Below, piece by piece: positions 16,998 through 26,438 of a stretch of 64,000 bases of DNA (position 1 is its first letter; every line of letters begins with the position of its first letter). The stretch comes from Rs1 sp029027825. GTDB taxonomy: Bacteria; Pseudomonadota; Gammaproteobacteria; Pseudomonadales; Balneatricaceae. The stretch spans positions 4,216,001-4,280,000 of the forward strand of contig CP093399.1 in assembly GCA_029027825.1 (NCBI GenBank), read 5' to 3'. The notes under the pieces are model-generated. The model saw only the letters and a list, made by a program, of their open reading frames with translations. It did no database searches and was not told the DNA's origin. A program made the translations under genes and the position numbers.

Positions 16998-18206
16998 ATG
17001 ATATCGATGACTGTACACGCACCAGCCGATAAATTAGGTGACTATCAAGATAAGTTAGTCGATCTACTTAGAGCAGACGCCGCTCTTAATAAAACTATTC
17101 CGAAATCCATAAGAGACTCAACTGAGGGGCTGCTAAGACTGGTTAATTGTTTTTACAGTAATAAGATAGAAGGCAATTCAACACACCCTAAGGATTTTCT
17201 AAGAGCCCAATATGAGCACACAGATAAGGCTAATAATACCTCTAAAGATATCTTGGAGCTCTTTGCGCATCTAGAGGCTCAGGTTAAATTGAGCGTATCA
17301 GACATAAAACCAAACGTTATTTGTGAGCCTCAATTTATACAGGAACTTCATCGTTCATTTTACAGAGAATTACCCAAGGATTTTCTGATTATAAAAGATA
17401 TAGATGGGAATAACGTAAAACGAGAGAATGGGGAATTCCTTTTATTGGAGCCTGGTAACTGGAGAACAAAAAACGTTCAAGTAGGCAGGCACGAACCTCC
17501 AAGCTACGAAGAAGTAAATAGATATATGGACTGGGTTAGTAGCTCATTTAGGTTAGATAGAATTCACGGGACCAATAAAGTTTTAGCGGCAGCTGCTATC
17601 CATCACAGACTAGCGTGGATACACCCATTTCTAGATGGCAATGGACGAGTAATAAGGCTTTTAACAGATTGCTATATGAAAGCAGCTGGATTTGGAGGCT
17701 ATGGCCTATGGTCTATCACTAGAGGGTTTGGACGTGACACTAAAAGCTATTATGCTGCTTTAGCTTCTGCAGATATCCCCAGACAAGTCGTCTATGTTGG
17801 TAGTGGAATTCTTTCTGAATAATGGTTGATTCAATTTACAAAATATTTCATCGATACCGCTTTAGAGCAAGTGAATTATTTCACTAATTTATTAGAACCT
17901 CGTAACCTAGGCATAGCTATAGATCTCTTCTTTGAGGTTAGATCCAGGGGTGAAATAATTGATGTTTCTGGTCAGTCGATGCCGGTATTAAATATAATGG
18001 CTAGAGATGTTTATAAAATTTTACTTGAAAGAGGGTCGATGAGTCGACAGGCTATCCGAAAGCATTTAAATAAAGGAGAACAAACACTTCGGCCTATATT
18101 TAAACAAATGGCTGAAGAGGGGTTAATAAGTGCGGAGCCAAGGTTAGACGTCCAATTGAAACTGTCAGCACTATCTATTGGAATACTGTTCCCTAACCTG
18201 TGGTAG
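16998..18206 (+). pseudogene. Fic-family AMPylase, split by in-frame TAA
   Basis: Fic proteins transfer AMP or other phosphate groups to target proteins. Read through, the frame codes for about 402 residues, normal for stand-alone bacterial Fic proteins. The inhibitory motif is present at 54-59 as SNKIEG, and the catalytic motif at 209-220 is HPFLDGNGRVIR. Codon 275 is TAA (17820-17822) directly after ILSE. The frame then continues with WLIQFTKYFIDTALEQVNYF, the normal next helix, and a C-terminal winged-helix segment (GSMSRQAIRKHLNKGEQTL). The first piece alone still holds the whole Fic core and could be active. ATG 16998 has AAAAGGA upstream. Confidence 0.8.
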
Positions 18207-18295
18207 ACACCATCAATAGAGCCGCTAAAAAATAGTCTGTAAAAACATCTAGCGGCCCTATCATCACGGTATTACATGCAAGACCTGGGCGATAT

Positions 18296-19117
18296 TCACT
18301 TCTTCCCTTTTTCCAGTAATTGATCAATGAAGCCAGGGGGTAGTCTCCGGTCTAAACTTGAGAAATCCCCGTTGTCGAGTATTGCTATCATCGTATCATG
18401 CATGACCTGCTGAACTTCTCTGATATTTGCTGAGCCAAGAGAAATTCTCGCTACTCCCGCTGTCGCTAATTGCAAAGTGCTAAGTTTGGTCATAGCACCC
18501 GCTGCCAATACATTTACTGGGATGGAAACTGCTTGGCAGACCTTTTTAACTGACTCCAAGTCAGGGAGACTAGGAATGTAGACGCAATCTGCTCCGGCAC
18601 TTTCGTAGGCTTGAATGCGCTTTATGGCTTCGGATAAGTCGTAAATATTGTGCATTAGCCCATCTGCTCTGGCTACTAATACAAAATCTGACGGTAGAGA
18701 TCTCGCAGCCGCAGCCGCTGCTTCTATTCGCTCTACAGCCAATTCGAAACTATAAGAGCCGGCAACTGGCAGTCGTATATCTTCGATAGAAATGCCGGCA
18801 AGCCCTACCTCAGCAGCTAACTTAACCGTTTCAGCAACGGTATCTGGATCATCACCAAAACCATTCTCAAAATCTCCTGAAACCGGCAGCTTTGTAGCTG
18901 CTACCAGATCCTCGGCGTGAGCGAGCATTTCATCACGAGTTACATTACCCATATCCGCTCGACCAAGAGTGAAAGCAAATGCAGCTGAAGACGTTCCAAT
19001 CGCTTTAGCTCCGAGGGCGGCATACATTCTGGCAGAGCCAATGTCCCAAGCGTTGGCTAAAATAAAGGGTCGACCTGGATGATGTAATTGACGAAAATGG
19101 TGTGTCATTTTTGGCAT
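18296..19117 (-). CDS. Isocitrate lyase / PEP mutase family enzyme
   Basis: A 273-residue TIM-barrel enzyme of the PEP mutase/isocitrate lyase superfamily, which cleaves or rearranges C-C or C-P bonds next to a carboxylate with Mg2+. Seen motifs are LANAWDIGSARMYAALGAKA at the N-terminus, the metal-binding GDFENGFGDDPDTVAETV, ISIEDI and LVARADG. The lyase loop KKCGH is not present, so isocitrate or methylisocitrate lyase is unlikely; oxaloacetate decarboxylase-like or unknown activity is more probable. It stands alone, with a family-1 repeat element just upstream of its start. Confidence 0.88.
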   Translation of the reverse strand: MPKMTHHFRQLHHPGRPFILANAWDIGSARMYAALGAKAIGTSSAAFAFTLGRADMGNVTRDEMLAHAEDLVAATKLPVSGDFENGFGDDPDTVAETVKLAAEVGLAGISIEDIRLPVAGSYSFELAVERIEAAAAAARSLPSDFVLVARADGLMHNIYDLSEAIKRIQAYESAGADCVYIPSLPDLESVKKVCQAVSIPVNVLAAGAMTKLSTLQLATAGVARISLGSANIREVQQVMHDTMIAILDNGDFSSLDRRLPPGFIDQLLEKGKK

Positions 19118-19153
19118 CCTATGGTGTTGACGAGTTAAAGGATTAGCTATTAC

Positions 19154-19466
19154 GAGACCTCAGCATAACGTCACGAGTTAGAGTAAGACAAGGAAAAAAT
19201 CGGCGAAATAACGGAGTTAGTGCACCTCTAACGTTGGCTACAGTGTGCCCTTGTTCTAGCGGTATAGATGGTAGAGAGCAAACTTCGATTCGAGGCCAAT
19301 CCAATTATGCCTCAGTGTCATCTAGGCTATGAAGAATAGGATGGTTTAAATCAGAAGCAGCTATAAATAATTCGGGCTGAGTGATAAATGATTTTTGCAT
19401 AGCTGATTATATCAAGACCTACGAAAATTTTCAGATTTGAATCCAGGGGAGTTATGCAGAGGTTTC
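19154..19466. repeat. Family-1 inverted-repeat element, diverged long copy
   Basis: The left end reads GAGACCTCAGCATAACGTCA and continues with GAGTAAGACAAGGAAAAAAT, which matches the reverse complement of the right arm of the copy at 5594-5773. The right end GTTATGCAGAGGTTTC closes at 19466, on the last base of the stop codon of the GGDEF-EAL gene. The interior is longer than in other copies (313 bp in all) and contains no gene. Confidence 0.65.
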
Positions 19467-21433
19467 TAGGAGCGAGTATTTACAGCTTTAGCCACTTTAA
19501 TGGTATGAGGGCTATTTATTTTAGATGAAATATATTGATCCAATACCATTAACTCTATTGGTTTAGAAAAGTAGTAGCCCTGTAAATAATCAACTCCTAA
19601 GTGTCGCAGAATGTCTGCTTGTGTTTTGTGTTCAACACCCTCTGCAACAACTTTATAATTTAAGGCTCTGGCTATGTGTAAGATTGCTTTTACAATCGAA
19701 AAACCATTGGTTTCTAATTTGTCGATGAATACTTTGTCAATTTTTACCACGTTAGCTGATAATTCTTGAATGATGGAAAGAGACGAATACTCCGTACCAA
19801 AGTCATCAATATAAACGGCAATCCCTAGTTGCTGTAAACTTTTAACACGGTGAATAATTGAGTTTTTATCTTGGGCAAAAACAGACTCAGTAATTTCAAT
19901 ATGCAAGCGTTGGGGGGCTAACTGAGATTCCTTTAAAACGGCTTCGATAGATGCAATAAAGCTATCCTCTTGAAGCTGCATAATAGAGACGTTGACACTA
20001 ACAGCAATGCTCTGTGGCCAAGTTGTTGCAATGAAACAAGCTTGACGAAGTACCCAGTGACCAATTTTTATGATTTGACCATACTGTTCAGCAATAGGTA
20101 TAAATTCGACAGGGGATATGACTCTACCGTCATGTTTCCATCTTATTAGGGCTTCAAATGAAACGAGAGAATGAGAGGATGCATCAACGATCGGTTGAAA
20201 AACTAAATATAGTTCGTTGTTATTTAGCGCCTCGCTGAGAGAATTCTTTAATCTGATTTCTTGTTGAATTTGTTCTCGTAGTTTTTCATCGAAAAATCCA
20301 ACGGTTGAGGGAGCGTGTCTCTTTTTGGAATCCATTGCCATATCAGCCCACTGGATGAGTAGTGTTTCTTTTTTTGCGTGTTCAGGAAAAATAGCAATCC
20401 CTATCGTCGCACTTAAATTGAGATAATTATTATCAACTAAATAAATTTCTGAAATACTATTAATAATATCTTCGGCAAATGTTTGAGTTTTTTCCTTATC
20501 AATGTGATCAACCACTAGCAAGAATTCATCACCACCCCAGCGGCAGAGGATACCTTCGGTTGGACGCAAGTCTATCAGGCGCTTGGCGGTAAGCTTTAGT
20601 ATGGAATCTCCTACTACATGGCCAAGGGAGTCATTGATTTTTTTGAACCCGTCTAAATCGATAAATAACAGTGCAAAGCTGCTCTCTTTAGCTGAGTCCG
20701 CTTGGATGCGCTGCGCTAAATCAAGAAGAAAGGCGCTTCTATTGTGTAGTCCAGTTAATGGATCGATATTAGATAGCTCGTGAATTCGTTTTGTTCTTAT
20801 TGATACCTCTTCCTCCATGTTATTAACGAGTATGCGATTTTGATTATTCCATAGAATAGATTGTTTAGTGAAGTCTGAGGTTTTTTTAGCGGAAAAAGAT
20901 AATACGATAAAAAAAGCAAAACCAAGTATGCCAATAACATTCATAAATTTCTCATCGGCAAGCGATAAAGCAATTGCCAAAGGAATTAACATAATAAAAG
21001 AGTAAGTAATGGATACTGTTTTATGAGCCGCTAAAATCGTAGTGGCTCCTCCTGCCATGGAAGAAGCGATGACAATCATTAATGTCAGTTCGAAAAATTC
21101 AATGTGGTTAAGGATTGAAACACAGTAGATGGCCCAGAGCATGCAAGTTGATAAAATACTAATAGAGAATCGATAGATGGCGATATTACTATTGTAATTT
21201 AATGAACAGGCTTGTTTTTTCCAGATAAGAGTGTCAACCAGCCTAAACAACAGTACCGATATAAAAACCAGCCACCAAATTTGTTTTATTTCGGCCGTTA
21301 AGGTGCTTTCGAAGGTAAAGACTAAGCCAGTAGCAGCGATAAGGTTTATAGCAATACTGCTAAAACTGTTGCTATAAAGCAGCTCAGCGACATCACGTTG
21401 GGATTGTTTCTTCAGTTCGCTTGTAGTATCCAT
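19466..21433 (-). CDS. Membrane GGDEF-EAL protein (cyclic-di-GMP turnover)
   Basis: A 655-residue protein. About 200 N-terminal residues contain six hydrophobic helices without a recognised sensor domain. The GGDEF domain begins at DPLTGLHNRSAF and has an intact RWGGDEF active loop; no RxxD inhibitory site is found at the normal spacing (RPTE is one residue too far). The EAL domain has EALIRW, NVSIMQL, EITES, DDFGTEYSSL, KIDKVF, EGVE and LQGYYFSKP, so the metal and catalytic residues are present, although the usual glycine in DDFGTGYSSL is Glu. It could make or degrade c-di-GMP. A family-1 repeat ends on its stop codon. Confidence 0.93.
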   Translation of the reverse strand: MDTTSELKKQSQRDVAELLYSNSFSSIAINLIAATGLVFTFESTLTAEIKQIWWLVFISVLLFRLVDTLIWKKQACSLNYNSNIAIYRFSISILSTCMLWAIYCVSILNHIEFFELTLMIVIASSMAGGATTILAAHKTVSITYSFIMLIPLAIALSLADEKFMNVIGILGFAFFIVLSFSAKKTSDFTKQSILWNNQNRILVNNMEEEVSIRTKRIHELSNIDPLTGLHNRSAFLLDLAQRIQADSAKESSFALLFIDLDGFKKINDSLGHVVGDSILKLTAKRLIDLRPTEGILCRWGGDEFLLVVDHIDKEKTQTFAEDIINSISEIYLVDNNYLNLSATIGIAIFPEHAKKETLLIQWADMAMDSKKRHAPSTVGFFDEKLREQIQQEIRLKNSLSEALNNNELYLVFQPIVDASSHSLVSFEALIRWKHDGRVISPVEFIPIAEQYGQIIKIGHWVLRQACFIATTWPQSIAVSVNVSIMQLQEDSFIASIEAVLKESQLAPQRLHIEITESVFAQDKNSIIHRVKSLQQLGIAVYIDDFGTEYSSLSIIQELSANVVKIDKVFIDKLETNGFSIVKAILHIARALNYKVVAEGVEHKTQADILRHLGVDYLQGYYFSKPIELMVLDQYISSKINSPHTIKVAKAVNTRS

Positions 21434-22067
21434 TCAAGGCTCTTTTAAATTTATTATATAGTCTATGGCAGATGCTATGTATCTAGAGAATGCCCATAAT
21501 AACATAGATATAGCTCGTTTTTCGATCATCACAATGTCAGTTGAAATACGGTCCAAAACTCTCTTCAATACTCGAGTACTTGCGGTATCGTCAGCTTTGA
21601 TCAACAGCCTTGGGTTTTGAGTTGATACCAGGGAAGCTGTCAGCGCACACTACGACTGTTAGCAATGATTATCTGCAATCATCTGCCGCCTGATTAAACC
21701 AGCAGTAGTATCTAGAATTAATATCTGAATTAGAGACTTAATTGCAGCGCATAGTAAAATTATTTTTAATACCACTTTAAATCAATATCTCATGCCGGGT
21801 ATTTACTTTGAAGCCAGGGATTACGGTAATCGTAATAAAGTAATTGCGAATTATTTCTATTAGAGATTGACAGAAACTTACAAATAAAGATAATGCTTAC
21901 AATTCCTATTTTCATTATTATTACAATAAAAATTTCGTCGTATATGAGCACAGAGCACTGCTGTGTGCCAGTCGAGGAAATTAATTGTGATCCGCTTATT
22001 TACCAGCGCACTCGCCAGACTCTAAGTAGGGTGCGTGCCTCAATCTCAAATCCACTGGAGACCTGAA
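21434..22067. other. Intergenic region before the DUF2271 block
   Basis: A 634-base gap without a supported gene. It contains a relic of the family-2 repeat at 21779-21832. At 21887-21925 the text GATAATGCTTACAATTCC followed by TTTCATTATTATTAC loosely resembles Fur-box halves, which would suit an iron-related operon, but the match is poor. The ribosome-binding site GGAG at 22057-22060 belongs to the next gene. Confidence 0.4.
21779..21832. repeat. Family-2 element, one-ended relic
   Basis: AATCAATATCTC, then TATTTACTTTGAAG and CCAGGGATTACGGTAATC, match the right end of the copy at 5833-5993 (AACCAATATCTTAC, TATTTACTTTGAAGTCACGGATT) with scattered changes. No left end was found. Confidence 0.5.
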
Positions 22068-22556
22068 ATGTCGCGATCTTTACTGGCGCAACTGCGCACA
22101 CCCTTGCTTATAGGTGCGTCGATTCTGGCACTTGCTGCGCCGGCCCGAGCGGAAGCAGCTGTCGTGCTGGTCCAAATGAATGAATACAATGGCCCCGAAG
22201 CATATTTTCATCTTTATTTAGTGAACCCAAAGGGAAAATTTGATCGTACTCTGTGGGTTTCTGGCCCAGAAAAAATTTGGTGGCCGGATTCGAAGCGTTG
22301 GTTTGGCTATCACAACCGCGCCCGTGAAAACGTTGATGCAATCACTGGCGCTTCAACAGCTGGTGGTGCGCGTGCAGTGATGCACGTCGACATCGAGCAG
22401 AGCTTAGTGGATGCAGGTTACAAACTGCGGGTGGAGACTTCTGTCGAGAATGCTGACAACGTGCAGTCCGATGTCGAAGTTGATCTGACTAGCGACAACC
22501 AAAGGAAGAAAATTCCTGGAACTGGCTATGTTCGCTATATCCGTTTTAAGTTCTGA
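22068..22556 (+). CDS. DUF2271 family secreted protein
   Basis: A 162-residue protein from the ATG at 22068, which has GGAG 7 bases upstream; an in-frame GTG at 22035 would spoil the signal peptide. A Sec signal is visible (LLIGASILALAAPARAEA, cleavage near residue 28). The mature part has HLYLVNPKGKFDRTLWVSG and VDAITGASTAGG, typical of DUF2271 proteins. These are periplasmic, commonly encoded beside PepSY reductases and TonB-dependent receptors; the ITGAST string recalls flavin- or iron-linked periplasmic proteins (inference). First gene of a GC-richer three-gene block; 6 bases separate it from the next gene. Confidence 0.85.
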   Translation: MSRSLLAQLRTPLLIGASILALAAPARAEAAVVLVQMNEYNGPEAYFHLYLVNPKGKFDRTLWVSGPEKIWWPDSKRWFGYHNRARENVDAITGASTAGGARAVMHVDIEQSLVDAGYKLRVETSVENADNVQSDVEVDLTSDNQRKKIPGTGYVRYIRFKF

Positions 22557-22562
22557 TCCGCT

Positions 22563-24737
22563 ATGTGGCGTCAATTACATCGCTGGTATGGAGTGGTTGT
22601 CGGGCTGCTACTGATTTTTCTGGCAGCGACCGGCTCGATCCTCTCTGTTGATCCACTGCTACAGCGATTTGACCGCAATGTACATGAACTGGGTGACCTG
22701 ACTGTCACCGATGTGCTGCATCTGTCTGCCCAAAAGAATCCCTATTTTGAAATCGACCGTATTCGCATCGATTATTCCGGGCGATTACTGTTGCGTGGCG
22801 CCGATGCGGCTGGATCTCGCGAGGTGCCATTCAATCCAAAGAATGGCCGACTGGCCCGCAAAGATCGACCGCGGCCGCTGATGGATTTGATCAATAGCTT
22901 GCATCGCAATTTGGCGTTGGGCCCCGTTGGGCGGCCCATTACACTGATCGGCGTACTTTCTATGCTGGTATTAATGATTACCGGCTTGACCTTGCTCGCT
23001 AGACGACTCGGCGGATTTAGACGACTACTCGACCCAGTCAAGGGTCGTGGTCTCGATAAGTGGCATACAATCTTAGGTCGGATAGTGGTGGTGCCGCTGT
23101 TTGTCACCATGTTCTCCGGGGCATGGATGTCACTTGTCTCTAACGGAATTATGCCCTCGGGTGTTGGTGACGGGCCCGCTTATCCTGAATCTCTCGTTGA
23201 AGCGGAACCAGTGCCAGCGGTCGAGCTACAGATTTTTTCTACCATTAAGTTGCGTGATCTCACGGAATTGAACTTTCCTATTTGGGCCGATTGGTGGGAC
23301 GTTTACGTCTTGCGGCAGGAGGGCTCTCTCACTTTTATTGACCGTCAATCTGGCGAGGTATTGAGTCGGGGCAGCTTACCGTTTATCAGCCGGGTCTTCG
23401 ATTTATTTACCCTATTACACACCGGCCAAGGAGCGTCTCCCTGGGGGGCAATTGCTGGGTTGATATCACTTTCTGTGCCATTTTTTGCTATTTCTGGGCT
23501 AGTTATTTGGCTGCGTCGTCGCCATCCAAAACCGCGAGGTACTGTGGCGGCCGAGGCTGCGGAGCTAGTAATTTTAGTGGGTTCAGAAACAGGGACTACT
23601 TGGGGGTTCGCGGTGCATTTAACCCAGCGACTGCGCGATGCTGGCAAGGCGGTGCACTTAGGTGACATGAACAAGACTTATCGGCTTCGCGAAGATGCCA
23701 CGCTGCTACTGCTGGCTGCCACTTATGGCGATGGTACGCCACCTGCGGGCGCCGCACAATTTTTGCAGCGACTGTCAGGCTATCAAGGTGGACGACGCTT
23801 TGCCGTGCTGGGATTTGGCGACAAGGCCTTCGCTGCCTACTGCGCTTTTGCGATTGATTGTCAGCAGGCGCTGCAGGCTTCGGGCCGCGAGTGCCTACTG
23901 CCGATGGGGGATGTCAATCGTCGCTCCGGTCAAGCTTTTGCCGCTTGGGGACATGCGGTCGCGCCTGCGTTGGGGCTTGAGGATTTACTGCTCGATTATA
24001 CCCCGCCGCGACCACGCACTCGGCGGCTGGAACTGGCTGAACGCGAGGATTTTATCGGCTACGATGGTGCGCTCTCGGCGATCTTGCGCTTTCGCGCGCC
24101 GAAGCGGCGTCGTCTGCCGGGATTCCAGGCGGGAGATTTGCTGGGGATCGTACCCCCGCAAGACCCAATAGCACGACTATACTCGCTGGCTTCGTCAAAG
24201 CACGAAGGTATGGTCGAGCTCTGTGTGGTCGGTGTCGAAGGGGGGATTTGCTCGAATTATTTACTAGGGTTGGAGCTGGGGCAGAGTATCGACGCCTACG
24301 TGGAACACAATCCTGACTTTCGTCCGGCCCGCAACGCACCGACTATTATGATCGGCGCTGGTACCGGCATTGCACCCTTTGCCGGCATGATTCGGGGCAA
24401 TCGTAAGCAGCCGATGGAGCTGTTTTTCGGTTTGCGCCATCCAGACCACGATTTTTACTATCGCGAGGCCATCGATGAGTGGCAGAGCGATGGGCGTTTG
24501 AGCGGATTTCACACGGCATTTTCACGCCACGATGACCAGGTCTATGTCCAGCAACGCCTGCGCGGCGCTGGCGACACTGTTGCTCAGCACTTGCGTGATG
24601 GTGCGACGATTATGGTCTGCGGTTCATCCCGTATGGCCCACGCCGTCGCCCAAGAAATTGACACTATCTGTGCCAGCATTGGACTCAGCCTTGCCGAGTT
24701 GCGCCAGTGCGGCCGCTATCTTGAAGACATCTACTAA
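22563..24737 (+). CDS. PepSY transmembrane - flavodoxin - NADPH reductase fusion
   Basis: A 724-residue inner-membrane flavoprotein. Residues about 1-325 are a PepSY-type membrane domain (LHRWYGVVVGLLLIFLAATG at the start, further helices near 140, 180 and 300). Residues about 335-470 are a flavodoxin domain (VGSETGTTWGFAVHL, AATYGDGTPP). Residues about 490-724 are an FAD/NADPH reductase like that of sulfite reductase alpha or cytochrome P450 reductase (RLYSLASS, GGICSNYL, MIGAGTGIAPFAG, CGSSRMA). Such proteins pass cytosolic electrons across the membrane, often to reduce periplasmic ferric chelates (family knowledge). Notably GC-rich: 39 of 60 bases G/C at 23701-23760. Confidence 0.9.
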   Translation: MWRQLHRWYGVVVGLLLIFLAATGSILSVDPLLQRFDRNVHELGDLTVTDVLHLSAQKNPYFEIDRIRIDYSGRLLLRGADAAGSREVPFNPKNGRLARKDRPRPLMDLINSLHRNLALGPVGRPITLIGVLSMLVLMITGLTLLARRLGGFRRLLDPVKGRGLDKWHTILGRIVVVPLFVTMFSGAWMSLVSNGIMPSGVGDGPAYPESLVEAEPVPAVELQIFSTIKLRDLTELNFPIWADWWDVYVLRQEGSLTFIDRQSGEVLSRGSLPFISRVFDLFTLLHTGQGASPWGAIAGLISLSVPFFAISGLVIWLRRRHPKPRGTVAAEAAELVILVGSETGTTWGFAVHLTQRLRDAGKAVHLGDMNKTYRLREDATLLLLAATYGDGTPPAGAAQFLQRLSGYQGGRRFAVLGFGDKAFAAYCAFAIDCQQALQASGRECLLPMGDVNRRSGQAFAAWGHAVAPALGLEDLLLDYTPPRPRTRRLELAEREDFIGYDGALSAILRFRAPKRRRLPGFQAGDLLGIVPPQDPIARLYSLASSKHEGMVELCVVGVEGGICSNYLLGLELGQSIDAYVEHNPDFRPARNAPTIMIGAGTGIAPFAGMIRGNRKQPMELFFGLRHPDHDFYYREAIDEWQSDGRLSGFHTAFSRHDDQVYVQQRLRGAGDTVAQHLRDGATIMVCGSSRMAHAVAQEIDTICASIGLSLAELRQCGRYLEDIY

Positions 24738-24753
24738 CAGAGGACACTGCAAA

Positions 24754-26124
24754 ATGAAATTTGGAACCTTGCTTTCCACCGTCGCGGTTGCGGCGCTACT
24801 CGCCACCAGCGCACATGCCAAAAATCCCTTTCTGACTAAAAAGTTCTGGAAAGAGGCCACTGTTCAGGACGTGCAGGCCAAGATGACAGAGGGCTATAGT
24901 TTGCTGGAAAAGCAGAAAATTGGTCGTCAGGCACTGCACTATGCACTGCGCGGTAGTGCCTCGCACGAAGTAGTGCGCTGGTTGCTGGAACAGGGAGTGC
25001 CGTATCGTCCTGCAGGTGGCAAGGGCGTTTATGCGGAGCTGTATGCAGCCCGTTATGGCGATCTTGAATTGATTAAGTTGTTTGCCGAGTTCGGGGCTGA
25101 CTATAAGGTCAAAGATTATATGGGCGAGACACCGCAGTATTGGCTGTCGAAGGGTAAAAAATTCCGCCCTGAAATTGTTGAGTATTTCGAGGAGCTTGGT
25201 CTAGATTTCAATCAGCAGAGTCGCCTCGGTATCACACCGCTAGGTGCTTTCGCTTACAATAAGCGCGCCATGAAAATGTTCCAGCTGCTCGAAGAGAAAG
25301 GCTATGATGCGGGATATATAGATGGCGAGGGCCGGGATTTGTTCATGCGTGCCCTGACCAAAAACGATAATATTGAGATGCTCGAAAAGTTCTATAAAAT
25401 GAGTGAAGAGCCAGAAGTGGCTGACAACTATGGTTTTTCCGGCGTGCTACTGACGGTTTCCGATGATGGTACCTCGGAAAAACGGCTGGCGTTCCTTGAG
25501 GACAAAGGCTTTGATCTGAGTATCACCAATGATCGAGGACAGAGCGCACTATTGATGTTAATGGCCAACCGTGAAGATGAAGCCGAAGGCTACGACGCAC
25601 TGATGAGTCGTAAATTCGACGTCAATGCGCTGGACAATGCAGATAACACGGCGCTAATTTTGGCGCTGTCTTATAAAGAACCGGCGGTAATTGAAGCGCT
25701 ATTGGATGCAGGAGCTAACCCGCTCGCCGCCAATAAAAAGGGGCTTACACCTTTGTTGGCGGCACTGCTACGCGGCGAAGAGTTCACGGCTGTGATCGAG
25801 CGTTTAATCAGCATGAATGCCGATTTAACCGCGCTGGACGCCAAGGGCGGCACGGCATTGACCTATGCTGTCAAAGGTGGGCAGTCAATTGAATTGCTGA
25901 AAAAAATCGTTGCAGCTGGAGTTGATCTCGATGCTAAAGATGGTGAAGAGACCACGGCGCTAATGTATGCAGCGCTGCTGAGTACAGACAGTGCCATCAT
26001 CAAGTTCGTGCTGGAAGCGGGCGCCGAAAAATCGATTAAGGACGTCTTCGATGACACCGCGGTGTTAATGGCCCAAGACAACCCAGCGCTTAAGGATGAT
26101 CCACAGCTGGCGAAACTTTGGTAA
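24754..26124 (+). CDS. Secreted ankyrin-repeat protein
   Basis: A 456-residue protein starting at the ATG 24754, 16 bases after the previous stop. A clear signal peptide (LLSTVAVAALLATSAHAK) is followed by a series of ankyrin-type repeats, e.g. ALHYALRGSASHEVVRWLLE, then DNTALILALSYKEPAVIEAL and GGTALTYAVKGGQSIELLKK. Periplasmic ankyrin proteins are protein-protein scaffolds; here the operon partners are DUF2271 and PepSY-reductase proteins, so a role in the same periplasmic complex is inferred. No TonB-dependent receptor is adjacent. Confidence 0.88.
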   Translation: MKFGTLLSTVAVAALLATSAHAKNPFLTKKFWKEATVQDVQAKMTEGYSLLEKQKIGRQALHYALRGSASHEVVRWLLEQGVPYRPAGGKGVYAELYAARYGDLELIKLFAEFGADYKVKDYMGETPQYWLSKGKKFRPEIVEYFEELGLDFNQQSRLGITPLGAFAYNKRAMKMFQLLEEKGYDAGYIDGEGRDLFMRALTKNDNIEMLEKFYKMSEEPEVADNYGFSGVLLTVSDDGTSEKRLAFLEDKGFDLSITNDRGQSALLMLMANREDEAEGYDALMSRKFDVNALDNADNTALILALSYKEPAVIEALLDAGANPLAANKKGLTPLLAALLRGEEFTAVIERLISMNADLTALDAKGGTALTYAVKGGQSIELLKKIVAAGVDLDAKDGEETTALMYAALLSTDSAIIKFVLEAGAEKSIKDVFDDTAVLMAQDNPALKDDPQLAKLW

Positions 26125-26147
26125 GCTAGCAAATATAAAAATGGCTG

Positions 26148-26177
26148 GGCGCCCTGACGGGTGTCTCGCTGTATTTT
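26148..26177 (+). terminator. Possible terminator after the ankyrin gene
   Basis: GGCGCCC (26148-26154), loop TGAC, GGGTGTC (26159-26165) form a GC-rich stem with two G-T pairs, and a T5 run follows about 9 bases later. The stem to T-run distance is longer than ideal. The remaining bases up to 26438 show nothing recognisable. Confidence 0.45.
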
Positions 26178-26438
26178 TATAGAAAAATAGCTATCAGTAA
26201 ACAATCACCATGCTTATCGCAAGATAGTTATCATCCCGCAACAGAATTGTAGCAAGGGTCGATTGACAGATAGCACGCGTTCCAATGTAGCGATGTGCCG
26301 ATTGGCAGCAGCTCTTTTGATAGCTGTCGCGCAATTATTTTTTCTGCACTTTATCCCACGTATTAGCCGGCAATTCATCGACAAAGTAACCCCGTTTTGG
26401 CTGTTTAAAGCGGGCTAGGTTACTTTATCTCTAGTACC

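Noticed and set aside
16794..17018. 74-residue minus-strand frame before fic
   Set aside because: Low-complexity Lys/Leu/Asn composition, overlaps the fic start and has no ribosome-binding site.
21887..21925. Fur box upstream of the DUF2271 block
   Set aside because: Half-sites resemble GATAAT/ATTATT but the spacing and symmetry are poor, so not called as a site.
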